DNA from: Medicago truncatula
Taxonomy: Eukaryota > Streptophyta > Magnoliopsida > Fabales > Fabaceae
Assembly: GCF_003473485.1 (NCBI RefSeq)
Contig: NC_053046.1
Coordinates: 816,001 to 880,000 of the forward strand
DNA: 64,000 nucleotides
Direction: 5' to 3'
Both the position numbers and the translations under genes were made by a program. Below are positions 1-11,841 of this stretch, piece by piece. Below the pieces are notes generated by a model. That model was not told the DNA's origin. It was given only the letters and a program-made list of their open reading frames with translations, and searched no databases. Numbering within the stretch: the stretch's first letter is position 1; the number at the start of each line of letters is the position of its first letter.

Positions 1-1038
1 TTGAAAATCAGTGTCATCAAACACACGCAGCTCAAAATTCATCATTGAAGGTCCACTACAATAATTGATTACAGTTTTCGGACGACACCCTTTAGACACA
101 TCTTCTTGATCCAATGGAATATAACCTTGAATACACTCACAATTCACTGATTCATTATCAGGAGAAGTGCATAAACCATAAATTCCACAAACATAATCCA
201 CTCTACATGGATCATCTATAGCTCTCCAAACCCTTTCCCAATTTGTTCCATTTCTTTTGTGATACACATATTGTTGGAAATTGCCATTTTCATCAATTGT
301 AGCGCGGTGATAGTAATCTTTTACTGGAGTTGGAGTACTTTTTGTTAATGAGTAAATAATGTTTCCAATTCCAGTTGCAAGATACAATAAAGAACTAGTT
401 TCATTGAAAACCAAACTCAAATTTGAGACTAAAGTTGAAGTGTACCAGTATGAAGGATCTGACCATTGGTGTGCCTTGAGGATCAAGTTACCATCAGCCT
501 GCATTTCAAGCATGAAATTTCCCATTGAGTAGTTTGAATCACCTTTTCCTTTAGAATAAAGAATTTGATTGCTTTTCAAGGTTTGTCCAGGTAAGATTGT
601 GTTAGATGGAGAATTAAAACTGTCCCAAACAGTTCTTAGGTTGGAGTCTTTCAAGACGAAATTTCCATCGTCTTGCATATAAGCAGAATTTGCAGCTTCA
701 CTATATCCTCCAATGTTGTCTATGGTATGAGAAGTGGTTCCATTAGGATATGTTATCAGAAGGTGTCCTTCAGATGTGAGTTGGAGTAAGGAATTTGTTT
801 CAACTGAGGGAGTTTGGTACCATACAAATGTTTTTTGTGGGATTTTTGCAAACCATATTCCTGGTAGAAAAAGACCATTGGGAAGAGGGTAGAATCCGAA
901 TTCGAAATAGCCAGAAGGTGATTTCCAAGTTGAATTTGAACCAGCAGTGATGCTTGATTTTAAGTCTATGGCATATAAGACATTTAGTGATGAAATTAGT
1001 ACAAGAATAATGCATGGTAGAAACATAGCTAAAGACAT
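1..1038 (-). CDS. G-type lectin S-receptor-like Ser/Thr kinase (LECRK type), N-terminal part, cut by window edge
   Basis: The frame is open from an ATG at 1038 down to base 1 (346 codons, no stop), so the gene continues to the left. The first 23 or so residues (MSLAMFLPC..., hydrophobic, ending near NVLYA) look like a secretion signal. A bulb-type lectin domain follows, with the family phrases TWKSPSGYFEFGF and GIWFAKIPQKTFVWY. Near the end is a Cys-rich EGF-like stretch (CRVDYVCGIYGLC...CECIQGY), then the start of the next extracellular module. The transmembrane and kinase parts would lie beyond the edge. In known LECRK/RLK1 relatives the extracellular part faces the apoplast and the kinase signals inside, often in defence. 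A downstream in-frame Met (residue 5) is an alternative start. The class is clear. The exact orthologue is not, and whether the kinase survives cannot be seen. Confidence 0.88.
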   Translation of the reverse strand, partial: MSLAMFLPCIILVLISSLNVLYAIDLKSSITAGSNSTWKSPSGYFEFGFYPLPNGLFLPGIWFAKIPQKTFVWYQTPSVETNSLLQLTSEGHLLITYPNGTTSHTIDNIGGYSEAANSAYMQDDGNFVLKDSNLRTVWDSFNSPSNTILPGQTLKSNQILYSKGKGDSNYSMGNFMLEMQADGNLILKAHQWSDPSYWYTSTLVSNLSLVFNETSSLLYLATGIGNIIYSLTKSTPTPVKDYYHRATIDENGNFQQYVYHKRNGTNWERVWRAIDDPCRVDYVCGIYGLCTSPDNESVNCECIQGYIPLDQEDVSKGCRPKTVINYCSGPSMMNFELRVFDDTDFQ

Positions 1039-1938
1039 AGGAATTGATGGTGGTGATAGAAAAGAAGATAATAATGGTCCAAAATGACTAGTCTAGCTTG
1101 AATTTGTTGCAAATTGTAATGCACGGCATAGAAAAGTTTACAAAAGAAGCAGTCAAATTTGTCCACTACTTTGATTCGTCCAGGTAGCAAAGGATGAATG
1201 GTATGCCGTATACGTATGTATGGGGGTTCAAGACTTGTTGCCACTAATTAATGCATAGCATAGTCTTTACCATTTGACAAAGTCAAGTTAAAAAAACATA
1301 TGAGAGATCTACTACGTCATTAGGAACTGAGATTCTCAATTGGAGAGTGGGATATCTAAAATTAATTTCAGTTTATTGTGTCCATTCAAATAAGTGTCCT
1401 CGGATTAAGGTGTCTGCTCACCCAAAACTTGTTGAATTTGGTTCGTTACTGTTATTTGCTATTACAAGTTAGTATTACAGTATATGAGCATCTTCCATGT
1501 TATTTTTTATGAACCTACTACATTGGATAAATAGTTTCTCAATGCTGCTACATCATACTTATTAAACTCATACTCATTTTTTTACTCTAAAAGTAAAAAA
1601 TTATACAACTCTAACAACCATAATAATTTTGTGTTTTTTCAATGTTTTCTGTTATTTTGTAACAATATCTATCTATATATTACCAATGTAATGTTAAGAT
1701 AGTTCCAATGAATAGAAAAATTAAAATACAAATTCAGCAACCTAGTGAACATATATGAGACTATGACATCATTATTAGAGATTATTCTCTATCCTCGCTC
1801 GCCCCCGGGATAGCATTTTCTGGAAGTTACCTTTTTTTAGTGGTAAGTAAAGTATACCATATTCCTTCTACTGCCACGTTTTCCTCTCGAATCTAGATAC
1901 TTCTGCACAGGGCTATTTGATATTCAAAGAATCAAAAT
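1039..1938. other. Upstream region of the lectin-kinase gene, no gene seen
   Basis: AT-rich sequence lying 5' of the minus-strand receptor kinase and presumably holding its promoter. I see no coding frame, convincing TATA position or recognisable repeat apart from short similarity near 1800-1830 to the flank of the repeat that follows. Confidence 0.5.
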
Positions 1939-3455
1939 CATTCATATTTTATCTATAGTATTTTCTAAATGAGGTTTAGTTAATATCCAATTAATTGGTA
2001 GTGTCAAAATTACTCCCCAGCTGCAATAGTTTTTGATCAAATTTTGTTTATCTCAATCATATTCACGTATATGTCCTAGACTATTTTCTCTAAACTTGAC
2101 AATTATATTTAAGTGTGAGTTGTTTTTTTTAAGAGGTTAAAATGAAATATATTACCACATCAAAAAGGCCCTCCTAATACAAGGTGTGCTAAGGAAGTAA
2201 CACCAAAGTACAAACTGTGTCTTAGCAATATTTACAAGTAAACCGCCAAACCATAGAAACAAAACAAGAAAGAAATAAACAGTTAACCAATTCCTAAGAT
2301 GGTAAACGGACTTAGCCACCAGCCATGGTAGTTAGAGGGGAGAGTAACACATTTCTCCTTCAACCACATGAAAGTTAAGGACTTTATCTTGTCTACCACT
2401 TGCAATATAGAGCAATTTTTATCAGTGAATATTCTGTTATTTCTTTCTTTCCAAATTTCTCACACTGTTGCAAACCAAATAACCTGGAGGATGAAACGCC
2501 TTGTCTTAGCAGCGCCTCCAATAAAACTGAAATGGTGAAAGTGACTTAAAGCATCCAAAGGGAGAACAGAAGATACCCCAATTCACCTAAAAATATGATG
2601 CCAAACAGTCCCAAAAAAATTACAATGTAATAATAAATGAGAAGATATTTTCACCTCCCCACAACCACTAACGCAAGACTGCTCATCGAAACCAACAATG
2701 TGACGACAATTAAGGTTGTCCTTAGTAAGCAGCCTATCACGTAACAGTCGCCAAGCAAATAGCACCACCTTCAATAAAAAGAGATTCGATAGAGGATACG
2801 ATACCTGACAGAGCCTTGAAAAAAGAAAGAGCATATACAGGCAATTATAACAGGACAAACTTTAAGTGTGAGTTGTTAGTCTTTCAGAATACCATTAGAG
2901 CTCAGACGTAAACCACCGTCGAATTATTAGAGCGCCACATCGCACCGTCGTTAGGTCACTAGACCTTTGATGTAGGTCCCTAAGAAATTGGTTGGAGATC
3001 CGCCGCCCACTTCCGTGGGGGTTGTCGGAGCTCCGCAACGATCAACGACAACAGCAGTCCTTGACCACCGGCTAATAGAAAAGACATTCATATTTTATCT
3101 ATTTTCTAAATGAGGTTTAGTTAATATTCAATTAATTGGTAGTGTCAAAATTACTCCCCAGCTGCAATAGTTTTTTTATTTTTTATCAAATTTTTTTATC
3201 CAATTATATGACCTAGACTACCTTCTCTAAAACTTGGCAGTTATATTTAAGTGTGAGTCGTTAATCTTTCGTAATACCGTTAGAGTTTAGACATAAACCA
3301 TCGTCGAATTATAAGAGCGCCACAGCGCATCGCCGTTAGGTCACTAGACCTTTGATTTCGGTCCCTAAGAAATTGGTTGGAGATCCGCCGGGGTTGTCGG
3401 AGCTCCGCAACGGTCAACGACAACGGCAGTCCTTGACCACCGGCTGCCAATAGCA
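1939..3455. repeat. Two-unit direct tandem repeat, first unit split by a LINE
   Basis: Unit 1 (1939-2124 continued at 2878-3080) and unit 2 (3084-3455) share the same order of blocks. These are a stretch from cattcatattttatctat through ctgcaatagtttt, then aatttaagtgtgagt, then a GC-richer block with tcgaattat, gagcgccaca and ttggttggagatccgcc. The units differ by scattered substitutions and small indels, so the duplication is not recent. The minus strand of the GC-richer block can be read for about 55 codons, but I recognise no protein in it. Confidence 0.85.
2125..2860 (-). mobile_element. 5'-truncated LINE with 17-bp target-site duplication
   Basis: The insert is flanked by identical 17-bp copies of tttaagtgtgagttgtt at 2108-2124 and 2861-2877. 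The T-run at 2125-2130 is the poly(A) tail read from the other strand. The minus strand encodes the zinc-binding C-terminal part of a plant LINE reverse transcriptase (LFAWRLLRDRLLTKDN, then CVSGCG and a later HLLLHC) at about 2860-2583. Only the 3' end of the element was copied. The second unit of the surrounding tandem repeat gives the empty site at about 3244-3262. Confidence 0.93.
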
Positions 3456-3929
3456 TTTTCCTAAAAAAAGGGCTAAAAAAATTCAATATTGGACCTTGTA
3501 CATAAAATCTCTTTAAATTAAATTCATGAAAAATAAAAATAAAAAAGTAAATAATACACTTTAATATATGAATCGGACGAACATTCAACCATTAAAATCT
3601 AAAAATGGATGAATCAAATGTATTTTATTCTTAATGAATTAGATTGCATGAATTTTTCTTAAAAAAATTAATATATTTTAATGGACTAACAAATTGTTTT
3701 AAGAGAAATAATATTTAAACACCAATTTTAAAAAACTTTTGTGACAATAACAATGGAGAAAAAAGAATAAAAGTACAATAAAAGCATAAGAAAAAGTTGT
3801 CCAAAAATAGTTATTCATATATCATTTTTTTTTTTTCAATTGTGTTTAATATATTAGAATTTAGAAAATAAAAAAGAAAAGAAAATTGAAAGAAAGTGTA
3901 AGAGTGTGTTTCTGGGGAAGTCTAGAACA
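3456..3929. other. AT-rich spacer upstream of the Hsp70-like gene
   Basis: No gene is seen. The stretch is very A+T rich with several homopolymer runs and probably holds the distal promoter of the downstream Hsp70-like gene. Confidence 0.5.
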
Positions 3930-5112
3930 CAACCCTGTTGTTTGTATTAATTAGAAAAAGACAGTTTCTCTTTCTCTCTCTCACTGTGATCTCAACAACT
4001 TCACTCTCGCGTTTGTTCTCTCTCACACATTGTGCTGCTGCTGCATCACCCCGCTCACTCAGTCAGGTTTGTCATATTTTTTACCTTCTGCTACTCTTCT
4101 AATCATCTTCATTCTATAGAAAGAACTTCTCTTATTATTACTTCAATATCAATCAACAACAATTCTTGTTTTTAATTTTTTTTTTTTTTTTTTTTTGTTT
4201 CTTACTCACTCACACCAACCAACAATGCCATTTCTTTTTTCTCTTGTTCAACTTGTCTTATAGGTATTTGTAACTAGTCCTGCATCAATCAAATCAAATT
4301 TCATCAATTCTTCTTTTCATTTTGGAACTCAAATATTATATTATACTTGTTTTTTCTTCTTCAATTTTTATTTGTCTCTCACTTTGCATGACACTTTCAA
4401 TTAGGTCCCTCAATTTTTTAATGTTTTAAAAATGGTTCTTTGACTTTGTCAAATTTTACTCATATCAGTCTTTCAAATTCAAACAATATGCTAGGGACTA
4501 AATTGATGATGGATAAACTTAGGGTTAGGGACCAAATTAATTGTAATATAGGGACTTTATTGATAGTAAGTGGTTAAATATAAAGACCCAACTTGACAGT
4601 TTTAAAGAGTTAGGGACCTTTTTGAAATTCTTATAATCTCAAGGACCTATTTGAAAATGCACTACGAAGTCAGGGACCTATTTGAGAGTTCTCTACAAAG
4701 TCAGGGATTATTTTTTGATGCTATATTCAAGAGCATGTTACTGAGTATAATTTATGGTATTTGGTCCGACACAAGTTTATTCCTGTCATTGTTTTAACAA
4801 CTCTGAAAATGGAAGAATCATAATCAAACATTACATACTGAAATTTTGCTTATAACATGTTTTTTTCTTCTTTCCTTATTGTGCTCTGTTTATAAGGTTC
4901 ATTCTACTATGATTGTGTGAGTTTTAGACTAATAGTGATTAATGTTAACAATTAACATAAATGAATTTTTCAAACATGTAATTTTATCTGAAGAGCTGCA
5001 TGTAATTATATCTGAGGAGCTGTTACTTATCTAAGCTATGATTTCAAAGTGTTTTGCTTTCTATATTAGATTGTTTGGTTGAAAACTCTCAATTTTTCCT
5101 GTTAAATGCAGG
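3930..5112 (+). other. 5'-UTR exon and leader intron of the Hsp70-like gene
   Basis: A CT-rich leader (about 3960-4066) ends at a plausible donor (tcag, then gtttgt at 4067). The matching acceptor tgcag ends at 5111, two bases before the ATG, giving a 1045-bp 5'-UTR intron. Inside it, at about 4386-4710, lies a dispersed repeat with recurrent 'agggacc' phrases (ggtccctcaa, agggaccaaatta, agggaccttt), probably an old non-autonomous element. The transcription start is not defined by the sequence. Confidence 0.6.
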
Positions 5113-6831
5113 ATGGCAGAACGAGAACCTGCATATACTGTTGCATCTGACAGTGAAACAACTGGGGAGGAAAAATCATCGCCTCTTCCTGAAATAGCGA
5201 TTGGAATTGATATTGGCACCTCACAATGTAGCGTTGCTGTGTGGAATGGCTCCGAAGTGGAGCTTTTGAAAAACAAAAGAAATCAGAAGCTTATGAAGTC
5301 ATTTGTGACATTCAAAGATGAAGCTCCTTCTGGAGGAGTTACTAGTCAATTCTCCCATGAGCATGAGATGCTGTTTGGAGATACGATTTTCAACATGAAA
5401 CGCTTGATCGGCAGAGTTGATACTGACCCTGTGGTTCATGCAAGTAAAAATCTGCCATTTCTGGTGCAGACCTTGGACATTGGCGTTCGTCCCTTTATTG
5501 CTGCGTTAGTGAACAATGTTTGGAGATCCACCACTCCCGAAGAAGTCCTTGCAATGTTTCTGGTGGAGTTAAGACTGATGACTGAAACTCATCTCAAACG
5601 ACCGATAAGAAATGTGGTGCTTACTGTGCCGGTTTCATTCAGTCGCTTCCAGCTGACCCGCTTAGAGCGTGCTTGCGCGATGGCTGGTCTTCATGTTCTC
5701 AGGTTGATGCCTGAACCAACAGCAGTGGCGTTATTATATGGACAGCAACAACAGAAAGCTTCTCAAGAAACTATGGGCAGTGGAAGTGAGAAAATTGCTC
5801 TCATTTTCAATATGGGTGCTGGTTATTGTGATGTTGCTGTGACTGCTACCGCTGGGGGAGTATCTCAGATAAAAGCCTTGGCAGGAAGTACCATCGGTGG
5901 AGAAGATTTGCTTCAGAATATGATGCGCCATCTCTTACCAGATTCTGAAAATATATTCAAGCGTCACGGGGTTGAAGAAATTAAGTCAATGGCATTGCTT
6001 CGAGTTGCAACCCAGGATGCAATTCATCAGCTTTCCACCCAAAGCAGTGTTCAGGTTGATGTAGATTTGGGAAATAGTTTGAAGATATGCAAGGTTGTTG
6101 ACAGGGCGGAGTTTGAGGAGGTGAACAAAGAGGTGTTCGAAAAGTGTGAAAGCCTTATCATCCAATGTTTACATGATGCAAAGGTAGAAGTCGGGGATAT
6201 AAATGATGTGATACTTGTTGGTGGATGTTCATATATCCCAAGGGTGGAGAATCTTGTTACCAACTTATGCAAAATTACAGAAGTTTATAAAGGTATAAAC
6301 CCTTTGGAAGGTGCGGTTTGTGGTGCAGCAATGGAAGGAGCTGTTGCTTCAGGCATCAGTGATCCTTTTGGAAACTTGGACTTGTTAACGATTCAAGCCA
6401 CTCCTCTTGCCATTGGAATCCGAGCTGATGGGAACAAGTTTGTACCTGTAATTCCGAGGAACACCACAATGCCAGCGCGTAAGGATCTACTTTTCACAAC
6501 TATTCATGATAATCAAACTGAGGCATTGATACTTGTGTACGAAGGTGAGGGAAAGAAGGCAGAAGAAAACCACTTGTTAGGATATTTCAAGATAATGGGA
6601 ATACCTGCAGCACCAAAAGGAGTTCCTGAAATCAGTGTGTGCATGGACATAGATGCTGCAAACGTGCTGCGAGTTTTAACCGGTGTTGTGATGCCTGGAT
6701 CCCGTATAACTGTGGTTCCTGTTATGGAAGTGAGGATGCCAATGGTTGATGATGGTCATGGTTGGTGTGCTGAGGCCCTAAATAGGACCCATGGTGCCAC
6801 AATGGATTTGGTTACCCTCAAGAAGGCATAA
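5113..6831 (+). CDS. HSP70-8: Heat shock 70 kDa protein 8-like (divergent cytosolic Hsp70)
   Basis: A single coding exon of 572 codons. The ATPase half is clear: phosphate loop 1 GIDIGTSQCSV (residues 31-41), MPEPTAVALLYG (about 199-210), and the adenosine loop ILVGGCSYIPRVENL (about 367-381). The C-terminal half is short and diverged. The total is well below the roughly 650 residues of canonical cytosolic Hsp70, and the end is LVTLKKA rather than EEVD, so docking of TPR co-chaperones through EEVD is not expected. There is no signal or transit peptide, so it is probably cytosolic. This pattern matches the plant Hsp70-8 / Hsp70T-2 group (Arabidopsis At2g32120 as I recall it), whose members fold or sense rather than act as bulk chaperones; that role is inference. 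The ATG sits just after a 5'-UTR intron. Confidence 0.93.
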   Translation: MAEREPAYTVASDSETTGEEKSSPLPEIAIGIDIGTSQCSVAVWNGSEVELLKNKRNQKLMKSFVTFKDEAPSGGVTSQFSHEHEMLFGDTIFNMKRLIGRVDTDPVVHASKNLPFLVQTLDIGVRPFIAALVNNVWRSTTPEEVLAMFLVELRLMTETHLKRPIRNVVLTVPVSFSRFQLTRLERACAMAGLHVLRLMPEPTAVALLYGQQQQKASQETMGSGSEKIALIFNMGAGYCDVAVTATAGGVSQIKALAGSTIGGEDLLQNMMRHLLPDSENIFKRHGVEEIKSMALLRVATQDAIHQLSTQSSVQVDVDLGNSLKICKVVDRAEFEEVNKEVFEKCESLIIQCLHDAKVEVGDINDVILVGGCSYIPRVENLVTNLCKITEVYKGINPLEGAVCGAAMEGAVASGISDPFGNLDLLTIQATPLAIGIRADGNKFVPVIPRNTTMPARKDLLFTTIHDNQTEALILVYEGEGKKAEENHLLGYFKIMGIPAAPKGVPEISVCMDIDAANVLRVLTGVVMPGSRITVVPVMEVRMPMVDDGHGWCAEALNRTHGATMDLVTLKKA

Positions 6832-8874
6832 ATTGATAATAATGTATCATTGTACCTATTTTAGTTGTTTTCCTGTGTTCCAGAATAGAAGTTGATTTAC
6901 ATGTATAATGTTTGTAATATAAATGTAATAATACATAGAAGACTTTATTTCTATAGCTACCACCGCGTCTGTGTATCTCTGATGTTTAAATTTCCTTATG
7001 TACTAGTTGGTTTATTTGTTGACCCACTAACACTGCCCCTCAGTTGCAGGAAAAATAATCTCAGGAAGATATATGTGCAAAAGAGGGAGGAAACTTAATA
7101 TGTGTTAGAAGAAAGAGAGGTGAGAAAATGGCAGACCTATTGCAGTGTATTTATCTCACTCTCCCTCTGCAGTGTCCTCCCCTCTGCTGCAATTTTTCTG
7201 GTATCCTCTGTTTTTATTATTGCTTTGCTTTCCTTAAAATGGAGTGACTCCATATTTACCTTTTGGGCATTTGCATTTGATTTTTGTACTTGCAAATTGC
7301 AATGAAGCTCTTCAACTGTGCTATTGAAAAGGTCAATATTAGAGTTGATTTCAGTATTGTTAATTGTTATATGCTTTAGGATATTTCTGAGTATAGATTC
7401 ATCTAACATTTTTATCTTATGCTTTGTTGTTAGCTGTTATTGAGTTCAGTTTTTTTTTACTCAAGAATCAAGCTTTGAAGGACCTTATTTTCCTTTTGTC
7501 TGACGAATATTGTATAGTATAATATGCTTAAGCTCGAATTTCTCACATTTTTAGACCAGACGGGATAACAGGCTATGTTCTTTTTACTCACATAACATGT
7601 TATGCTGGAAGAAAAAAAAAGCAACAAACAATATTTCCTTTCTATCTCTGTTATCTTCTCTTTTGTTTTGCTATTTGCTTTTACTTTGGTTATTTCATCT
7701 TTTCTATTAGTTCAGTGCACACACACTTTGCTCTTTAATTCCAACATCTTTAGCGAGTGTAGTGTTTGGTTGCATGTCTATTCACCGCCACTGCTCGTCC
7801 ACAGATTTATGCCATCAAATACGAGAAGCTTTACTCGTAGCTTCAAGTTAAACGCACGTCTGGCAATATCCTTCTGTGGAAACAGACATGACAGTAATAG
7901 GTGGTATTTAGGGTACAAATGATAAAATTTGTGTACCGTATCCTATTGTCATTTTGGTTCTCTTGTTGCCTGAACAGCAACAAATTGAGCATCAATCATG
8001 TTCTAATTACTTGATACAAAAATGTTAAATAACGTAAAAACAATTTTTTGTTAGTGTAAAAATGATAGATAATTTGATTTTAGTTTGTTCAATAGTTTTA
8101 CTTTGAATCAGTAGGTTTATTAAATTAATGTTTTCTTCCATCAATTTACATGGTATTTTTACCAACCATTTCTGATCCTTCCCACCTTTCTGAATCTTTA
8201 ATGCACAATGAACAAAGAGGGGAAAACAATAAAATAATAAAAGCATTTCTGTAGGATTCTCAACTGAGTGAAGTCATTCATGTGAGTACGTGTGAATGCT
8301 GAGTCAGCAAGACATTGTCTTCACACTTGTAAGGCACCCTAGTGGAACAGGTGGCTAACAGAGAACAAAGCCTTGTGTGTATGTGTCTTGTTGGACACTC
8401 TTAAAAAGGTGCCTGTACTTGCTTGAAATGCAAGAGCAAGAAGGCCTATGTGTCAAAATAGGAAACCTTACGAATGTGTGCCTTTTACTACCACTATGGA
8501 TTGATTGATATCAAATGATGGTGAAAACAAAGATTTATATCTTCAATCACAAGCCACTCTTTGGTGAAAGAGAAAATTTGATACACCAATAGAGGCTTCT
8601 TTTTTCTACTTTTTCAGTGAAAGTGTGAGATTCAAAGCTAATTGGTGGAGTGTTCCCTTAGGGATAAAAGCTATGAAAGGGACATTTTACCTACAATAAA
8701 TACTAATCACATCATTGGCCTACAAGGGAATGTAAAAATGCCAAAAAACATGTAAAACAACCTTCTTAAAATCTTCACCCTTGTTTAAGCAAAGGCTATA
8801 TATTTCAGGTTTCCCTCTTCTTAGTATTTCCTTCAAGTAATTGACACCTACATGTGCCACACTCATTTCATCAA
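6832..8874. other. 3' UTR of the Hsp70-like gene and spacer before the small-protein gene
   Basis: The first 150-200 bases are likely 3' UTR. The rest is AT-rich and frames are short. A roughly 90-codon minus-strand frame at 7137-7409 has no recognisable domain and I do not call it. The last 300 bases presumably hold the promoter and leader of the gene starting at 8875 (a TATA-like ataaaag lies near 8662). Confidence 0.45.
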
Positions 8875-9321
8875 ATGGGGTGGTTGCAATCCCTCTTCTC
8901 TCCATTGAAGAAGGTTTGGTTCAAGTTGCATTCAACTCAAAACAAGAGTATGTTCCATGACACTTTTCATACCCTGCATTGTCTGTTTTTCCTTCTTATC
9001 TATAATGCATGCTAAGTTTCACAAAAATGCATGTGTCCTCTTTTTCATTGTTCTTAGTATGTTGTACAAAGCTTTTTATCCTTGAAAAAAAAATCAATCA
9101 CAAACTATACAGTTCCATCCTTCACCTTCACTTCAATGAAATTTCATAGAAACAGAAGTAACATTATGCAAATTTATACACTACTCATGCCAATTTTTTT
9201 TGTTGTTGCAGGAAGAGGGATATACATTCTGTATGAAGATGTCAAATCTTGCCCCTACGAAGATGTGCAAGTCCTCTGGTCGATACTAGTGGAATCACAT
9301 TCACCTCCTTTGCCATCATGA
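8875..9321 (+). CDS. Small YEDV-motif protein, copy 1 (60 aa, two exons)
   Basis: Exon 1 is 8875-8947 and exon 2 is 9212-9321, joined in phase 1 with a canonical donor (aaga, gtatgtt) and acceptor (gttgcag). The product starts MGWLQSLFSPLKKVW, an aromatic and basic stretch that could form an amphipathic helix. It then has the motif LYEDVKSCPYEDVQVLWSIL and ends VESHSPPLPS. Two YEDV tetrapeptides lie seven residues apart around one Cys. The same exon pair with the same intron phase occurs at 17979 and 38135, and the conserved residues fall in the coding frame, which is strong evidence that these are real genes. There is no signal peptide or membrane segment. I do not recognise the family and assign no function. 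This copy has the tightest exon spacing and may be closest to the ancestral form. Confidence 0.82.
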
Positions 9322-11841
9322 AAATGAAGAACAAAACATAACTGAGAAGAGGCTTGTAATAATGTACATAAAATATTTTGATATCATCATGAATTATCCC
9401 ATTGCTTTTTTACAATCTTCTTTTACAGATTCTCTACATCATTTTTACACTTTCATTAATACTTGATTTATCCTCTTTATCTTGTTTTTCTTTTCTTTAT
9501 GTCATCCATTCTATGGAAAATTGTTAGCATTACTCTAGAAATAATTTAGCGAATATTTATGATGGCCATACACAGAATGTTTTATTTTTCTTTTCCTTTT
9601 TAACTTTTGTACCAATATTAGAATAGAATGATTGTCTTCTTTTGAAATTTGTGTCTTATAAAGCATCCACTAAGTCCATCTTTTTTCCTCTCTTTAATGC
9701 TTTCCATTAATTTGTACATAATTTTTTAAAATCTGAGTAGGGTAGTGGGGTAAGAATGCATTGGCCTATATATAGATTCTTTGTTTTTTTCCTAAAGAAG
9801 TAAGGATAAGCTTTTTATTGGTAAGATGTCTATTTGAAGCTGTTGAGATGGTAGTTTTTGTTGTTCCTTAGTCTTCCTTATTGAGGTTGATAGTGAAAGC
9901 TACTTTATAGTGAATATAGCAAACTAGCCTTAGAAATACAAAGTTGATGAGGAGTGAACACTTACGTATAAGAAAATAAAATAGGACTTCAAGTTGTCTT
10001 TCATAGCAAGTATAGGATCCAATTTCATGCCAAAAAGTTAGTTATTAAAAACTGTAATATAAGAAGCCATTCATTAAAGCACAAATGTATGATTTGGTCA
10101 TTACCAACATATTAAATAAATAAATATGTCGATCACTCTCTCTTTCTTATTGTTTGAAGGTGATCAAACATTTTTCTATCTAGAATAGTTTTGCCTATAT
10201 ATATAACCCAGCTGATAGTAACCAACCTAGAAGCCAAGAATAGCATACATGTGTGTGTGAAAGTGAAATGAATATAAAATGAAATGAAATAGTTTTATTT
10301 CACAAACTAAGAGAATCCACAATGAATTTGGAGTTGGTGCATTAACTTGTGTGGCACATTTACTTCTCTCAACTGTCCGATTTGGTTTAACGGCTGAGAT
10401 CATACAGCTTCACTAAAATTGATGTGTAATCTTAACAGTCTAATCTCAAATTATCGATTAAAATTAATTACAATGTAAAGTAGTTTGGAACTCTACATCA
10501 CACATAGAACTATATATATATCCTGAGCACTCTTGCTAGTGGAATATTATTATCTTAGCTGGTTTGTGCATCCAAACAAGCTCTTCCGTTGCAACTAAAG
10601 GGCTGCTACTTATTAAGAAGCACAATTAATTAAATTTTACATACATCTCATAATACATTTTAAAGCATATCTCATGAAAACAAAACAATACAATACAATA
10701 CCCCATAAGTACACAAAAAAAAAAAATTGAATTACTAAGAAAGTCAATTATAAACAATCTCTGCACAACCGCACCACCCCATTAAATAGTTTCATGAGGG
10801 GGGAAAGGGATAAAAAAAACAGCCCAAGCTGAAAAACTAATGTATTTTCTTGAACTATGCTTAGATTCTCTAATCATTCTATATAGCAAAATCTCCATGA
10901 TCCCAAAAGAGTAGGCAAGATGCAACCAACTCAATAGTATACCGAAAAGAATATTACCATCAAACCCTAGATTAATCATATAGATTGTATTTCAAAATAT
11001 TCCACATATACATAGAAGAGTCCTCCCATATATTTGAAAAATTTACTAAAAACACAAAATTATAATGAAAAAACCAATGGAAGTAGCAATTATCTCTTGC
11101 CATTGTACTTTCTTTAGATCTTTCTTTTACAAACAAAAAAAAAGGATAATAGTGGAACTGGAAGCGGCATGTATATCATAACAATTGGAATATATCACAC
11201 AAAATACTTAATGCACAATAAATATGATTTGGAACAATTCAATAGAGCAAAATAAAAATGAAAGTATTTAAACAGTATTGTTATCGAGCAACAATGGTAC
11301 TTCACCCAAGAATTCATTCATACTAAAGACCACCGTCCTCGTTTATTTTACCAGAAGACTTATCTAATGTGGCATTTCATATGGAAAAGGTTAATCATTT
11401 TCCACCATAAAAAAGGTGATGTATTACCTCTAAATGGAGGTCAAAAAGGTTGCAAGAGATTTTTTGTTTTGTTGGTTCATACAAACAAAATTGAATGGAA
11501 TATTAAATTGAATTTGTTTTTACACCTCCCATGTAAAAAAACACTACTATCTACACCTCTAAGGCTCATTTTGGCAAGGTCAAATTCATAGTTTATAGCG
11601 GATAGTTTATAAATTCGTCTAACAAAAAAACTCGTTTGGTAATGGTCTTTTCACCACAAACTTATAGCTTATTTTTCATACGCTATTTCAAGTAGGTTTA
11701 AACTTATAACTTATATTTTTTCTTCCAATTTTACCCTTATCATATTAATTAAAATTTATGTTTACCCTTTATTATAAATTAAAACTAAGTTATAATATTT
11801 TTTTTATGTTTCTCCTCAATCCTCACGCATACTGTGTAAGT
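9322..11841. other. Intergenic, no gene seen
   Basis: AT-rich spacer with no coding frame I can support. The 65-codon minus frame at 10782-10979 lacks any domain. From about 11565 the sequence resembles a dispersed plant repeat (tagtttatagcggatagttt...) that leads up to the hAT-type element. Confidence 0.5.

Noticed and set aside
3280..3588. 102-codon minus-strand frame in the tandem repeat
   Set aside because: It spans repeat unit and flank and is not kept in the first unit, so I treat it as repeat sequence.
7137..7409. 90-codon minus-strand frame
   Set aside because: No domain, no paralogue, and plain AT-rich spacer composition. A chance frame is more likely.
10782..10979. 65-codon minus-strand frame
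   Set aside because: No recognisable motif or splice context.
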